From: Paragonimus westermani
Taxonomy: Eukaryota > Platyhelminthes > Trematoda > Plagiorchiida > Troglotrematidae
Direction of reading: 5' to 3'
DNA: 64,000 bases
Assembly: GCA_008508345.1 (NCBI GenBank)
Contig: QNGE01003311.1
Location: 1 to 64,000, forward strand
In this document: one piece after another, positions 25,738-38,925 of the stretch
How positions within the stretch are numbered: the first letter of the stretch is position 1
Layout of the letters: each line of letters starts with the position of its first letter
Program-made: the position numbers and the translations under genes
Notes under the pieces: generated by a model
What the model saw: the letters and a program-made list of their open reading frames with translations, nothing else
Told to the model about the DNA's origin: nothing
The model's database searches: none

Positions 25738-28700
25738 GGTTTGCAGCTAAGAAGAGGTCACTAGTACCCTGATTCGACAGTTTGATCGAGCCCTATGAAT
25801 CAATGTCATGACTTCTCTAACTGCAGGTAGTTTTCTAACGTCATCCGCTACCCTGCAATAACCGATGTACAGAATGCTATCCAAAATGCATTGAGAATCC
25901 ACAATTCACTTTCCCACCGGGAGTTTGAGTGAATCTCATCTTTTGACAGTTGTTATATGTGTCCATATTTCACCTGATAGATGGACGGGTACATATAAGC
26001 AACGCATACGTAAAAATTACCAACAGCCAAAGAGAAAACATCGAGCAACCTGACTCGGACTGGAAGAATCTGAGAACCTGAGTTTATATTCGCGCGGTGT
26101 CGTGTAGAAATAACAGATCTAACTGATGGTTTGTCTGAGTTTCAGTGGGTTACCAACAAAAACATTGTGAATAATAAGGTTAAACGAAAAAATAAGCACA
26201 CTGCGAAACAGTTGAGTAGGTTAGGTGCCCAGTGAACGCAATGCAAACAAGCAAAGTACATCTCAGCAAGCTAATTAGCCCAATTGCACAATGGACCTCG
26301 TCAAAATTTCGTGGGCCTTCAATTCCATTGTGTTTAGCGCTGCGTGCAAACCACATCTTTGTTTCAAAATATCACTGCTTGATGTGTATCATTCGGATGT
26401 TAAGTAATTTTGTGCTGAACTGTCCCGCTACTGTGTCAATGAGCAAGAACCATCCGTACTTCAGTTGAAGTAATGTGAAACTACTGCATACTTGATGCGC
26501 ACGGTAAAGGTTGGCGATAATTTCCTTCATCCGACCTCCTTATTTTTGTAATGATTGTAGTGCCGTTTGCTACCTTACAACTAATTCCGCAGCACCAGGT
26601 CATACGGTCCCCACTTTGTGCATCCAGCTACTTGATATCACTGAATGGCGTTTCAATATATTTTTAAAAACCGTTTATTCATTTCGAGATACACAAAAAT
26701 GTTTCAAAACATCGCGACAAGATGTTAAGACCAGTCGACCTCGATTCTCTGAATAAGACAAGTACCCCGTTTGAACCATCTCAGCCTTAAAAACATACAT
26801 CAAATGAAAAGGCTCACACGTCTACATGCTAAGCCTGCTCTGCTAGATGGATTGTGAATTGTTGTGCAATGTGACTTCAGGCAAACAATTTCAGCTAAAC
26901 AAAATAGGTGACAATTCATCCATGGAAACAGGCACAATATTTGGTGAAATTAAGAAAGCTAACAGGTTGGCATTCAAACAAATGTTTTGTATCTGCGAAA
27001 TGTTGCCAGACGACGTCAGATCTCATCAGACGTTGTCCATGTGATTCCGAGTCGTCCAGCTTAAAGACCGCATGACAGAAAAAAGGGCGATCATCAGTTC
27101 CGTCCAGTCAAGACAAGCGCAGACTACTGACACGCGTCTTAAACAACTGTGGATTTTCAGCAGTACAAACTGCTTCCGTGTAGTGCGATTTAGCGAGGTT
27201 CTTTCAAACTAAAATACTTTACTACTCACTCTGGTCAAATTATCCATGGGTGAAACGGCCAGTCTTTCTTAGTTACGAACAAAACCAAATTGAGCCACAT
27301 CAGAAATTCTAGCGGATAGCTGGTTAGGAGTTTGAGACAATCAGTTACAAGTAGAAATTATTCCACATGGAGTCGATGCACAGAGATTGTGCCAACTTGT
27401 TCTTAAAACTGTTTTGCTTGGACACCCAGCAACAGGAGATAACCAGTAGTTATGTTGCGCTCGGTCTAAGGGGTATGCGTGAACAGGCTATTGTGGATGG
27501 GGAACAAAGCTCCAGTTCATACAGCTCTGCATTGAAGGGTAATGTTATTACGTCATATGTGTCAACAAAATTTATTTTGCAGCAGGATATTATCTTATTT
27601 CTTGTCTTACTCCACAAGAAGATAGTGACAACCTGGGTCATAACAGGTGTCATAATTGGCACCCTATTATCAAAATAGACAAAAAAATGATTAGCCGCCG
27701 GAATATGCCTACTCACTAACTATATGACGATGCTGGCATTTTATGCCCCACAGGTGACTACAACTGTGTTCGGTTCCCTCATCACTAGTGCTCCGAAGCG
27801 CCGTACAGAAATTGTCTATAGGGATGGAGTGCACACTCTTTACGACTTGCGTCCGAACAGAAACGTTTCAAGATGAGCTCGTATTTTTAACGTCTGTCTC
27901 TCTGCATTTGTTCGGTCACTATCCAAAACCATAAAGTGTATTGTTCTATTTGTGATGGACCAATAACCACTCACGTTAATTACCATTGTATTGACCCGAA
28001 ATATGGGTTCGTAGAGAACATAAGGATGATGATGCTTAAATTTTGGGAGAAATAAACAGCTACTGTAGTCCCAAACATATACCATCACCAGGACAGGCGC
28101 CAATGTTTAGTTAGACTAGAATGTTGGACCTATCACGCTAACACAAACTGGCTCTACTCGCAGTCGACCACTCATGGAGTTATTCACACAATTCACATTT
28201 AATGAAGCTGGAGAAGATCCGCGTTTTAGTCCACATTTAAATTTCCTACTGAGCATGGTGATCATGTTTGAACAGTGTGGCTATGCATGTGGAATGATGT
28301 TAAAACAATCAACACATTGGGAAATAAGAAATGATATACACTGCATGCTATCGTGGTGTGAGATGCGGATGTACATCTCTACTGCAGTTCCCTCATGCTC
28401 ATCGCAGGCTGTGACCGTGATCCACCAGTCTAGTATGGAAATAATCATGCAATCGGTCTACCACCTTTTCGCTACTACGGCATGACTGAAAACATCCATG
28501 GTTGTTTAGTTGCTCCATTTATCTCAGCTTGGTACACGAAAGGTGAACTGGGACGACACGAGTGTTTGAGTCCCACATATATATGTATATACACGTGTGT
28601 GTCAGACGTTCTAAACTCTGCAGCTTAACTGTTGTACAGTATCAACTAGAACATAAAGGTTTAGGTTTGAATCAGTCTTGTCTAGGGAGCGAAGTATTTA

Positions 28701-29017
28701 CCCTACGTTTGGTAGCAGTAACGCCGAGCGCATATTCCGCATAGCGGTGAGAGTTTGCAAACAGAAAAGTGAAATCAAGTATTGTTTTTCGAATTGAAGT
28801 CTTATCAAGCTGTTGAAAATTTGAGCAGTCTATTTCTGTTTAACCACTTTACATACTTTTCCCGAGTGTTGTGTTCTGCCACCCAACTTTTAATCTGCTG
28901 GATATTTGTGAACAGTATGAATTAGCTAAATGGATAGGGTTTGCTGTGACAGAACCCGTAAATCGAAAGTTCGTAAAAATCCCCCCCGTGAAATGTGTGA
29001 TATAAATGTGATGTGTT
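25738..29017. other. No recognisable gene
   Basis: Several unrecognised frames of 65-103 codons (27367-27678 plus, 28174-28485 plus, 27840-28103 minus). None has a motif. Plain intron or intergenic sequence is the simplest reading. Confidence 0.45.
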
Positions 29018-29060
29018 TAGCCTGATGATGAATCACTGAAAACGAGCTTGTTCGCTACAC
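29018..29060 (+). repeat. Possible PLE 3' tail motif
   Basis: GCCTGATGATGAAT, then an A-rich stretch, GAGC, TTGTT and GCTAC recur in the same order at 50437-50490, just beyond the coding end of the broken PLE there. This could be the 3' tail of another, otherwise unrecognisable PLE. It contains CTGATGA, the first half of a hammerhead core, but no clean stem II. Confidence 0.3.
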
Positions 29061-29682
29061 ATTGTTTTCCAAATCAAAAGTTAATTGATAATGAGAAAAA
29101 ACAGCGTTCACCTTCAAGTGCTTGGCATCCCTCGTCAAAATGTGCAGTGAGCCAAGGGGAACTGTGCACCTCCGATAATCCGCCAAATTGACTGCTTTCC
29201 AAGAAAGTGTACATCCTCACAACCGAGAAGGTATTAATTCGATTACCCATTGCTAGCCGTTAAATAGTCGGGAAGTTTGCATAGCAAAAACTAAACACTA
29301 TACTCACCGGACCAAAGCTTCTGTGTTCGGTAGTATTTTCCCTAGATCATTCTAAATGGAAGCACCAGTTTCCCGTCTGGCTCTCATAGAAGCACAGCTA
29401 AGCTTCCAGCGTTCAAGTTCGATAGTCCTGTTGCTGGTGTTGGAAGTCACTAAAGTCAGTTTTAAAGTGCCCCCATTAGATACCCAACATTAAAAGCTAT
29501 TAATGATCGAACGGCTGCACAGTTTTTCGCAGTTATCCCCGGTGTGAAATTATGAGCAACGTCATAGTAGAATGAAGTTGCTAACTGGATGTTCTGAATG
29601 TCCAATCGTTCCGAGCCACATTCTCAAGCATTTTTCAACATACTCTTTCGCCTTCACGTTCACCAGATAGATGCTGTCCAAC
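29061..29682. other. No recognisable gene
   Basis: Short frames only. A weak B-box-like GCGTTCAAGTTCGATAG near 29410 is not enough to call a SINE. Confidence 0.4.
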
Positions 29683-30207
29683 TTAACTTGACTGTGAATA
29701 AAACGTGACGCCGCAAGTGGCATTGGTTAAAACTTCCGAGATGGCGTCAGCAACATAACTCACCAACAGATAACTTTGGCCCCCTAGGTAATCCATATTG
29801 GTCTGACCATCGTAGTTCTGTTGTACAAATTCGTTGAAATTCAAAATCAATTCTCTGAACTGTTTTCGAATTAGTTGTTGTGCTATCGATGTCAGCTTTT
29901 GCTCAAGTGAGAACAGAGTATTCCTTTCCCCATTGTCAATTACACTATCTTGCGAATGTGGATGTGTAACCCCGAAATCAACTGTTTTCAATGTAGGAAT
30001 AACGCTGATGAGGCCCGAAGCCCAAATGTGTTGCAAGGTTACAATAATGCACAAATGAGCTGTATTTGCACCGCAAAATTTGTACCGTCCTGGAGTAGTC
30101 AGACACTCAAGTACTTCATGAATAGTACGTTGCCTAATTGTGTGCGTTGAGATATACACTATAAGTCCGTGCAAACAAAATATAAAATCAGCGTTCGATT
30201 TCCACAA
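29683..30207 (-). CDS. Unrecognised open frame, candidate internal exon
   Basis: A 174-codon frame, among the longest in the window. Its second half reads like ordinary soluble protein: a charged, probably helical stretch (LFSLEQKLTSIAQQLI, then RKQFRELILNFNEFVQQNY) followed by MDYLGGQSYLL. It then meets a consensus-like splice donor, G|GTGAGT, at 29763-29758 on the minus strand. A modest acceptor ending ACAG lies at 29982, which would give an exon of about 218 bp (29981-29764). The frame's first codon is not ATG, as expected for an internal exon. I do not recognise the family. No partner exon was found nearby, and the frame could still be chance. Confidence 0.3.
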   Translation of the reverse strand: MWKSNADFIFCLHGLIVYISTHTIRQRTIHEVLECLTTPGRYKFCGANTAHLCIIVTLQHIWASGLISVIPTLKTVDFGVTHPHSQDSVIDNGERNTLFSLEQKLTSIAQQLIRKQFRELILNFNEFVQQNYDGQTNMDYLGGQSYLLVSYVADAISEVLTNATCGVTFYSQSS

Positions 30208-30614
30208 GGACCGTTATGTCCACCATAAAGGTATTCAACTTATTCCAAAGTCCTTTCACCCCGCGTTGCCCGGCCGACTTTGCACGACTGTCGGGCTGTT
30301 AGGTCGAACTATCAAAACTCTTATTGTTCAGTCATTCTAACTACATAGAGCCACTTCGTGGTTTATTCTGGATCCCCTTCTCCCCATACATGACAAGCAT
30401 TCATGGAATAGCCATTCCGCAGCGGTCGGATTTGACCCAGATCACTTCGGCATGACCGTCGTAATATTCTTTCTCCATATTCAAAGATTGTGGTCAAAGC
30501 ACATACGAACGTGGATTGGTGACGGCACTGTTTGTATAGTCCGACAGGCTGCTGACTCTAGAGCTGTTTATTGTGGTACATGAAATATTGTATATACGAT
30601 AGGAAATGTTGTGC
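30208..30614. other. No recognisable gene
   Basis: Nothing supported beyond short chance frames. Confidence 0.4.
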
Positions 30615-30644
30615 ACTGTACATTGTACGATACATTGTACATGG
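30615..30644. repeat. Small repeated palindromic motif
   Basis: GTACATTGTAC and GATACATTGTACATG lie next to each other. The segment is both a near-tandem and a partly self-complementary repeat. No known role. Confidence 0.5.
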
Positions 30645-31971
30645 CAAACAATCCTGAACAAAAGCTCGTTGCATACACTAGTTGTCCCAGCTGATCAGCA
30701 TTCCATTCGGTCGTTGTGCCAGTTCTGGACGTTCATCCATTAATTTCTATACAAAGTGCGAGTGTAGATTTTATCGCCAACCCACCCAAGAACAGTCAGC
30801 TCGCTACCACCCGCCGATCTTAATAACGAACTGTCGCTGCCTACACAATGCGGCAGGAGTCCGCACACCAACCAAACCAACGTTACTAGTGACAGTCGAT
30901 CATGTTTACCGGACGTATCGCTACTATTGTGTAACCACAATGAAAATTTGTTTTACTTTTCTAAATCGATGGCTCAACAGGCTTGTTACTGTGCTTGTGT
31001 ACTGAACAAAAGAGACAATAAACTCACAACACCTGAATGTGCCAACCCATAAACACCAGTATGTTGTAACATGTACACCTCCTGTTGACTTCAGATAGTC
31101 AAGTCAGTGAATATGCTGGAGCCTGCTTTAGTCCATCAGCTTCAAAAAATGAGGCATAGGCCTTGGTTTAACTGAAGGAAAGATAGTCGCCTAATCATGA
31201 AAAGTGACTGTACCAATTTGTGTGAAGCATGCCAATCACAATAAAATTGTATAGTACTTTCTCTCACGCTCTTTAATTCTTCTTAAGTGTTTGCCGGCGA
31301 AATTAAATCGACAAAATACCTACGAAAACACATCATTCCCACTTTGGTTTGTCCCGCTAATGATTGATACGCACAAGTTCCACATGGGTTACAGAATTCG
31401 GTACGTAGTCTGAAGAAGTCGGATGGAACGTCCCTAGTACCATAACGGAAACCTACTCATTGAAAAACAAGTGATTTTCAGCATATATCATACAATTAAG
31501 AGTGAAGGAATGTTTATTTCGTACCAGAGACATATCCAGTTTGGCCATGTTCATGATAATTACAACTGAAACGAGTGTGGTAAACTGGCCGTATCAACTT
31601 ACTGGGTTAAGCTCAACATTCCTGATGTATTGCCAACTTGAATTTAACCAGGATCGCAGTCGTAGTTTTAACTGAGAGAATTTCAAAAACAAAATTAAGT
31701 TTGTGAAGCTAATCACGGCCAAGTATTTGTATGTGAGCGGTTATAGATGAGATTGAAGTGGCTCACAGATGAGTTTCAAGAGACTTCTATGTATGAGCCC
31801 AGGATCTAAAAACAGTAGCTCAGACTGATAACTTTTTTGTGGTAACAAACGTGACTTTGAAAAAGCTAAGTATTTCACAAACATGTAAACCGTAATCAAG
31901 TAGATCTATTCATCATCAACGTGAAAACAGTATAGGAAAAATGACTGTTTCATTTTGTCAGTCTGGTACTA
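30645..31971. other. No recognisable gene
   Basis: The 107-codon frame at 30682-31005 has no motif. Nothing else is supported. Confidence 0.45.
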
Positions 31972-32113
31972 CATATGTGGCAAGGATATGCACTACTGAT
32001 GAGCTCTAATGAGAGCGAAACTCGAGTCTAGTGCTTCTTTGCGAAAACAGGCTGGCTGGAAAGTCTATGTGAATGCGAACGCTGCGATCAAATGTGAGTG
32101 ATGATCAACTTGA
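31972..32113 (+). repeat. Family-B repeat, right arm only
   Basis: Well preserved right arm: GGCAAGGATATGCACTACTG, GAGCTCTAATGAGAGCGAAA, CTCGAGTCTAGTGCTTCTTT, GGCTGGCTGGAAAGTCTA and GCTGCGATCAA, ending in ATGATCAACTTG. It starts where the tRNA-like part would join, so it resembles the body and tail of a SINE whose head is missing. It defines the outer end of the family better than the other copies. Confidence 0.6.
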
Positions 32114-35100
32114 AAAAATACTACATATGTGTTACCAGTTTTCATTTTACATTGCTCTGTTTCTAGCTTGAGAATCGACCGTACTAGTTAAATTCCCGCC
32201 ATTCGAAAATGCAATATGCATACATAAATTCATGAAAACAGTCAACAAGTTGGGAATGAAATGAACAAAAGAGCAAATATCTCATGTCAGAAATTCGGAA
32301 TGAACAAAAATGTTCAAGCAATGGTTTTTGGCATATTAAGAATGTTCGGTGGAGAAAACGCTGTCAAAAAAATGTTATACCTGTCTGAAATTAACAAAAT
32401 ATTGAGTGTAGAAAAGTTGCCATTCTCGTAAAGAAAGAAAGATTATAAAAATGTCGTGCATAAATCTGCCCAAGGAGCCAACATTTTGTTGCGCGTGATA
32501 TTTGGCTAATCACTTGTGCCATTTTCATTTTGGTCCACTCTTCGTCTTTAATGAAAAATTATTAGAACCAAGCAACTTGGCAAGCCGTTGCACGGCATGA
32601 AACGAATTGTATAATCAACACTCCACAGTGAGAAATTATTGTATACAACGGAAGACAAAGATAAGGAGCTTGTTCGCCAAAAGCCAAGTTTTTAAGTAAG
32701 CGATAAGCTCACGTGATGCAGTACTGTCTTCCAAAAGTTGAGCTCAGACGCCAAGCAATGAGAGCCATGAAAGGTCGAAGGAAACCAGTATGCGTTCAAC
32801 GGATTGTTACAGCGGGTAGTTGTATCGGAGTAAGTAGGCGTTGTGAAAACCAGTAATCAATTTTAGTTCGGTGCAAACTAAAACAACATAGAAAAAAGAT
32901 GCAAACGAAATAAAAGGCTAAGGAGGAAAAGGTTGGAACTCGACGTCCGTTGAGTGTGATCGAACCACTCACCACCTTTATCACTCATCTTCTAAAGTAA
33001 CTCTGCAATCCCACCCAAAGGGGATGACGCAGCCATTGCACTCAAGTTTCCAGTGTGTGCTCCATCAATTTCTGCATGATTAACTACAAAATATTCAGCT
33101 GTTCACCTCACAGAAAGCTGTGCACAACACAGCCAGACTTATCTGAGAGCAGATTAGTATTAGAATCTTAGTAAACTGGTTGATACGATGCCAGATAGTC
33201 CAAACTATTAGACCTTTAGGTTTGTCCCAGTGAAAGTGACAGAACTCGCACAATAAGTAAACATTTCGGACGGGATTATGCTAAACCGTGCAAAAATTAA
33301 ACGAAAAGTAGATGCCACCAGTAAGCTCACTTGTGTCATACGATAGACCTGAAAAATGTAACACTGCTATTACAGAAAGTTCAACTTGGAGTATCCCCTA
33401 GTGAAAAAGATTCTCAAACATCTACGTAAGTATATCAGGTATGGTAGTTGCTCACTCTTATGAATTCCGGAGATTTCCTCTACCGGGCACGAAACACTTA
33501 AGAAACAAGGCAATGCACGAGGTATGGGAGCTGTTTGTTGAAAACAACTTCACTTCTTGTGGCTGTTCGTTCGTGAATGTCTTCTGGCTACAAAGTGTCG
33601 TCACCTTAATTTTAACCGTTGGGATGTAGAGTCAAGTTGGTCTTACGCAACAACCTTTGATCCCAGAACCTTACGTGTATTACTAAAAGGAGTTCATTTT
33701 CATTTTGATACATCAGTTATGACCTAAGTGCGTAGAGGTGTGCAGAAACAAATGACATGAACGCGTCACATGATTATTAGATTATACCCGTAACGACGCT
33801 GATGGCGATGATTACAAACATACTGATGGTATGAAGGAGGAAATTGATCATCAGGCTGCTAATAATAATAAAAACAATAATGTTTGAGTATACTTTGCAT
33901 CGGTTGAATGCACATCGTCATATCCGACTAGAATTTGAAGTTGTGAAGATGTTTAGTCGTCAGATATGCACTGATCAGGAACAAATGAGAAACAACCAAT
34001 GATATCCGGGAAACAACGTTTTCAAAGTTCACAGATATTTGTGCGAAATTTTTGCTGTTGTTCGCCTTTCTTGTTATTAAGGTTTTTGATGTTGCGAAAT
34101 ATTCTATTACAGTAATTTTTAATAATCGTTGGACCTTCTTTCCCGATCATTTGAAGTCGATCGGTCGTTTTGGTAAGTTAACAAGAAATCCCATACCGTC
34201 TTAGAATAGACCAATAGAGATTATACAAGCAACCGGATGAATGAATTAATGGACTGGTGCTATTAAGCCCAACCCGTACATCCTGAGTACGTTGATACAC
34301 TACTTGATGCTTCTGTGATGCAGTGGAGTTGAAACAGCTGTCCGTCATCTCACTAGTGAACCCCGGAACCAAATGATCTTATTTTATACTCCGAACCTGA
34401 AAAGCATGTGTAGACAAACTCAAATCAGGAAACGCCACATGGCTGAGTGCACGAAATAAAGCTCAGCTAACAACTCAAAGGCTTCCTAAGGAAGCTCTAC
34501 TTCTTGAATGAAAGGAGGTGCACTTGTGAAATTGCAGTAATATTACAAACAGGAGGTCGACAATTTCATTAGTCGTCATGAAGTAAAGCGTGGGAGCATA
34601 GAAAAGCCCCAACATTTGTCCACTAGCAAAGGCGAAGTGTGAAATTCATCATAATTTTTCTCGTGGCAAAATCCAGAATATAAAATGAACTTTCAATCCA
34701 TAACAAAATTCGGCAATAGTATGTTTCATTCACTCTAAACAGTCCGGATTCGTACGCTAACCCACTTCCGTGTTTATCGTTTCGTTCTGCCGCCATCCAA
34801 ATCTGCACGCTTCAGCTGCTTCCCCGTTCCATTATATGCGTACTCAAAACAATCGAATCTCTCACCCACGCGTTCTCGTTCTACATATAGCACAAATTTT
34901 GCTTCTGGGTTCGTTAGGTACAACACGGTTAAGAAGTGAAGCGTGGAGTGTGGTGCTTTTGTATCAAACAGCCCACCTCAGTTTTGTTCACAAATCGCTG
35001 GTCAGTTCAGAATGTAACTTAATCAAATGCAGAGCAATGGTATATGAATATATATATATATTGCGTAAATTTTTTTCAAATCGAACGTTCTGCCGTCGTT

Positions 35101-36849
35101 TCCGGTACAGTACCCTCCTAAGGAAGAAACAACTTTGTAACACTTTTAATAGATGCATGGTTTTGCCAAAAACTAAGCAGATGATTTCCAGAGGAAAATA
35201 ACACCATATGCCGATCAATCTACACTGGTTTTGTTCAGATGTTGTTTACCGGATGAACTGTTCGACTGTTCTAAATAACTTGTGAACTCAGCAGAACCTC
35301 GATAACCTTTTGTGTATCGATAATTAACGTTATGATAAAAGATAGTATGGTGATAAAGACAATTCGAACCTTTGGAACTCTCTCATCCGATTGGGTAGAA
35401 CAGTCGGAAGGCACAGGTTACTGTATGCGTTCTTTTCGCACAACCTCAGCACTCTTGTACATGTGACTAGCTAGAAATCAAACAGTGCAGATCACAAAGT
35501 AAATACCTGAAATTGTGTGTCCGCCCGGATTGGTAGTTAACCCAGTGTCAACAAGGCCACTTGGTTTTTCAGTACACACGGTGGATTAAGAACAATTATC
35601 GGCACTGCAGACAATGATCTGACACTGGCCTTGTAATGGGTAACCGATAAACGAAGTCGAACGACATTCTTGTTCAGTATCACTCTGTAAGCAACGATCA
35701 GTGTAGCACGCCTGCTGGCATTGATTTCAAGCGATGTTTCTGTCCTGCAGCTGTAAACTTTCCCGTTACTGAGGGGAAACTGATAGACGTAATGACGTTT
35801 GGAAAAATTCAGAATACATATTCTTACCAGGCACAACGGGTGCCGAAAATAACATTGGATTTTTCCGTATTGCACACTACTCTGTATGTGAAAGTCAACA
35901 AGCACCATGCAAAATGAGTTCTTCAACACCTAGTCTCTCAAGGGAATTTTATACACGAATATATACAGGGCTTTTTTAATGAGTGCAAAAACTAGCGTCT
36001 CACATTAGTATATCGGCGTATTTTCTGATACGATAGATATTAAACTGTGCAAACTGCACCTTACATCCCCTCTCTACAGAGCTGCCTCAAAGTAGGAGCG
36101 TTCGAAGTGCAACCTAGATGTTGAACTGCAAAGTATCAGATATTTTTTAATATAAAATATGAGTTCCATCGTTTGCTATATGAAAGTGAAGTTTGATTGA
36201 TGAATGTTTGCACAGGCTATCCACCAACGGTACATTCTTCTATCTACAAGGTCCTCTTAGCCTAAGTGGTGTGCTCAGAATTATCTCTTTATTTTAGTCC
36301 ACACAGCAACTCTCGTGAAAATCTATCGGCAGAAGAATGCTGAAGGAACTGCTCTCCTTGTTGTGCGGCAACTAAACGTTTATATCGCTGTATTTCATTT
36401 CGCACTTCTAGATCCACAGAACTAGCCACACCAAGAAGGCAACCAGTCAGTTATATAGCCACTTTACGTGGGCAAGTGTATCGCCGTCGTTTTCATGATT
36501 TCTTGTGGTATTGTTGTGTTGTTTCATCTGAATAACGGTTAGTTCCGCAAAGTGCTCATCTTCTTCAAGGATCTCAGCGAAAACTAGAACGCTACACTAT
36601 ACAGACACTGGTATGGTTACAGAAAGTTCCAAGGAATCCATTAGCACCCGTGTTCAGTAACACACGTCGAAGATACTTATTCTGGTAGTCAGGAATTTCG
36701 CTGATGTACTCATTCGAGAATGTCAAAACACTGAGTTCCCTCGATTTAGCACACCAGCGGCGATGAAAAACACCCGCGAATTGAACATTTCGCATAATAT
36801 TTCCAAGGAACGAAGCGAAAAAATCAAAACATATAAGATTTCGGGATGG
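32114..36849. other. No recognisable gene
   Basis: About 4.7 kb. The longest frames are 143 codons at 34770-35201 (plus) and 130 codons at 35537-35929 (minus). Neither has a domain that I know. Splice-like sites exist near 35750 but are not convincing. The last 250 bp include an 88-codon minus frame (36592-36858) running into the PLE arm. Confidence 0.45.
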
Positions 36850-37619
36850 CAACAACAATAGAAATCGTCAACGATTGGGTTCACATGAAACGAAAACTGT
36901 TATCAGTTCTAGGGCAGACAAACTGCACGAGTCAACAGTTTATGCACACATAAGGCAGGACGGCGGACACTGATTAACATAGTCCCGGAGAATGCAAACA
37001 ATTTGGTGTTCCGATTACACAGTAACACCTGAAACGAGTTGGCGGGATCAACAATGTGACCGGTTCCCGTGATGGGCTTGGCAATGGATGAAGTCGGTTT
37101 CGGTTCAATCGCTCTGTTGCCATCGCCTGTTGCGTCGTCGCGTGCACCAACCATTCAGACATATGTTCGGCCATACATTGTCGTACGTACCGATTCGTTC
37201 TGCCGATGTAGACATCACCGCAACTGCAAGTGAACTGATGGATTACATGTGAGACGGAACATCTCGATAGGTCACGATTATGAACAAGCTGAGCGACACT
37301 CCCCGTTGTGAGCAGCAACCGCAATTCAGCCGCAGGGTGTATACGAGTTAGAGCAGGTTGTAATTTTCGATTTAAGTCAATTGTGATATGGTCCCCTTTG
37401 AAAGATAGGTTCGGAAAACTTGCCTCTTGATAACCGTACTCACGGCAGTTTTTTTATCCGCGTATCCGCTATGTATTCCAATGTTTTGTGTTCGTGACTG
37501 AAGAGGATATACGGAGTGTTAACCTTTTGTGATTTATGTCTTCTACTGCTATTGATGAACTGGATCAAGGGAACTCAGTGGTTTGAATTTTTCAAGCGAA
37601 TTCTCCTTGCACATTCAAC
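36850..37619 (-). repeat. Left inverted arm: PLE 3' end, 770 bp
   Basis: Reverse complement of 43585-44354. Positions x and 81204-x pair along the whole length. I find only two or three mismatches, for example T/C near 37543 and T/C near 37565. Homology weakens after 37619 through scattered mismatches and stops on the other side at 36849/44355. Contents, on the minus strand: the end of the PLE fingers-to-GIY-YIG linker, the GIY-YIG domain and the 3' untranslated region. It abuts the 5' side of the plus-strand PLE that follows, in opposite orientation. Confidence 0.92.
36974..37324 (-). CDS. GIY-YIG domain of a Penelope-like element (partial frame)
   Basis: 116 codons containing VIHQFTCSCGDVYIGRTNR followed by CMAEHMSEWL. 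This is the GIY-YIG endonuclease signature as found at the C-terminus of PLE proteins, where the domain is thought to nick target DNA and prime reverse transcription. Stops upstream in the same frame separate it from reverse transcriptase sequence, so it is a fragment; in another frame the linker with SFKGD-type sequence precedes it. The predicted protein is identical to the one at 43880-44230, which is unusual for elements otherwise full of stops. Confidence 0.75.
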   Translation of the reverse strand: MRLLLTTGSVAQLVHNRDLSRCSVSHVIHQFTCSCGDVYIGRTNRYVRQCMAEHMSEWLVHATTQQAMATERLNRNRLHPLPSPSREPVTLLIPPTRFRCYCVIGTPNCLHSPGLC

Positions 37620-37623
37620 GCTA

Positions 37624-38925
37624 GCGTTGGACAACTTGTTGATTTGACAGTGTAAGACGCCGAAAGAACGCTCAACAATTGGGCATTATTGGGAGTGCAT
37701 AAGATCAATCTCTTTTCCATCGCTATTTAATCACTCACTGTTGAGGGGGAAGTTGATCAGAAACAGTAGCAACCCTGTCAGTCCAGCAAGTTTTCATACC
37801 GGAGCTTCACAAGAACGATTGAACAAATATTCAGAGAAGCAGCGACGTTTTACATTCACGCTTAACATTCTATCGCTGATGAGACAAAGTTTGAAAAATA
37901 TTTACAGCCGTACTAAAAACTACTAGAACAAAACGTTTACACAGTCTCGCTGCGTTCGAATGAACAGTCCTTACTCCCTGTAGATGGTTTGAAACGCGCA
38001 CAAAACTTATCTTCAACTCAGCTTACGTGAGAACATTTGAAAGCTTTATCCCTGGGGTTGAAATTCAAAATTCCTTCAAAGGGAGCCAACCGTTTTGCAA
38101 ACACAGATGCAATTTTAGGACCTGTATGATCAAATAAAGAACTTCTCCTCAACGTTGTCTGACAAGGAAAGCTCGTCCTTCTCGAGGCTGGTCGATGTTT
38201 CACACCATATCCTGACTTCACCTGTTAATCACTAGTGCAGTTTGACATCTGAACATTATAAAGTTTCAAAACGACTGATAGAAATTGAAGACGTGGTTTT
38301 CCCTCAGTCAGACAAAGTTTCTGGTACAGTTATTGTAAATACAGATGATTATGGGTGTAAGATATGAAAGGTATCCTTGTGGACAGCAGGAGTGACAACA
38401 ATATCACGATAGAGAAACAAACCGCAAGAAAGCTGTCACTAACAGATTGGTATATCTAGGAACTTCAAACAGACCAATGAGGCCAACCTAAACCTGCACA
38501 CCACAAGTTGAGAAGTGTTGCAAAACTATAGGGCCAGTCTTATACATGGACAACTCAGCGTACCATAAGCTTGTCAGATGCTTACTCTCTATTGTGTAGA
38601 AGATTCTTTCTAACTGACGCCAACTTTAGGCAACATATCGGTGATTTCTCATAGGATGTACTCTATCGCTGTTGACTATCTTTACGAATGTTCCCCTTTG
38701 AGAAACAGCTGATTTCTCGTGCGATTTTTTCCCTTTGAAACTGACCTCCCTAATCCCAATTGATTACCATGAAGATCCCATACTTTTATGCAAAAGGAAT
38801 ATTCGATTTGATTTTGGAGCATCACCTCATAAAACAACTGACGGTGTACCAATGAGTAGCTAACTGTGCGCATTACTGGCGTATTTAATATAAGAAGTGA
38901 CTGAACTACCACTGTCTGATGGTAT
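37624..38925 (+). pseudogene. Penelope-like element, N-terminal and reverse transcriptase part, degenerate
   Basis: In shifting frames on the plus strand I read ALSLGLKFKIPSKGANRFAN (about 38035-38105), the conserved PLE region ahead of the reverse transcriptase. Then come LEAGRCFTPYPDF (about 38180-38220), VSGTVIVNTDDYGCKI (about 38315-38365; the usual form is KGSGVVIMN..DY), TNVPL-type sequence near 38690 and TDGVPM near 38842, before the gypsy LTR interrupts at 38926. All stages have stops or frame changes, so the part is dead. The next PLE sequence in this orientation is at 43585, beyond the gypsy element. The YxDD palm between the two is absent. Confidence 0.65.

Noticed and set aside
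29360..29430. B-box-like GTTCAAGTTCGATAG
   Set aside because: No A box at the right distance and no family match.
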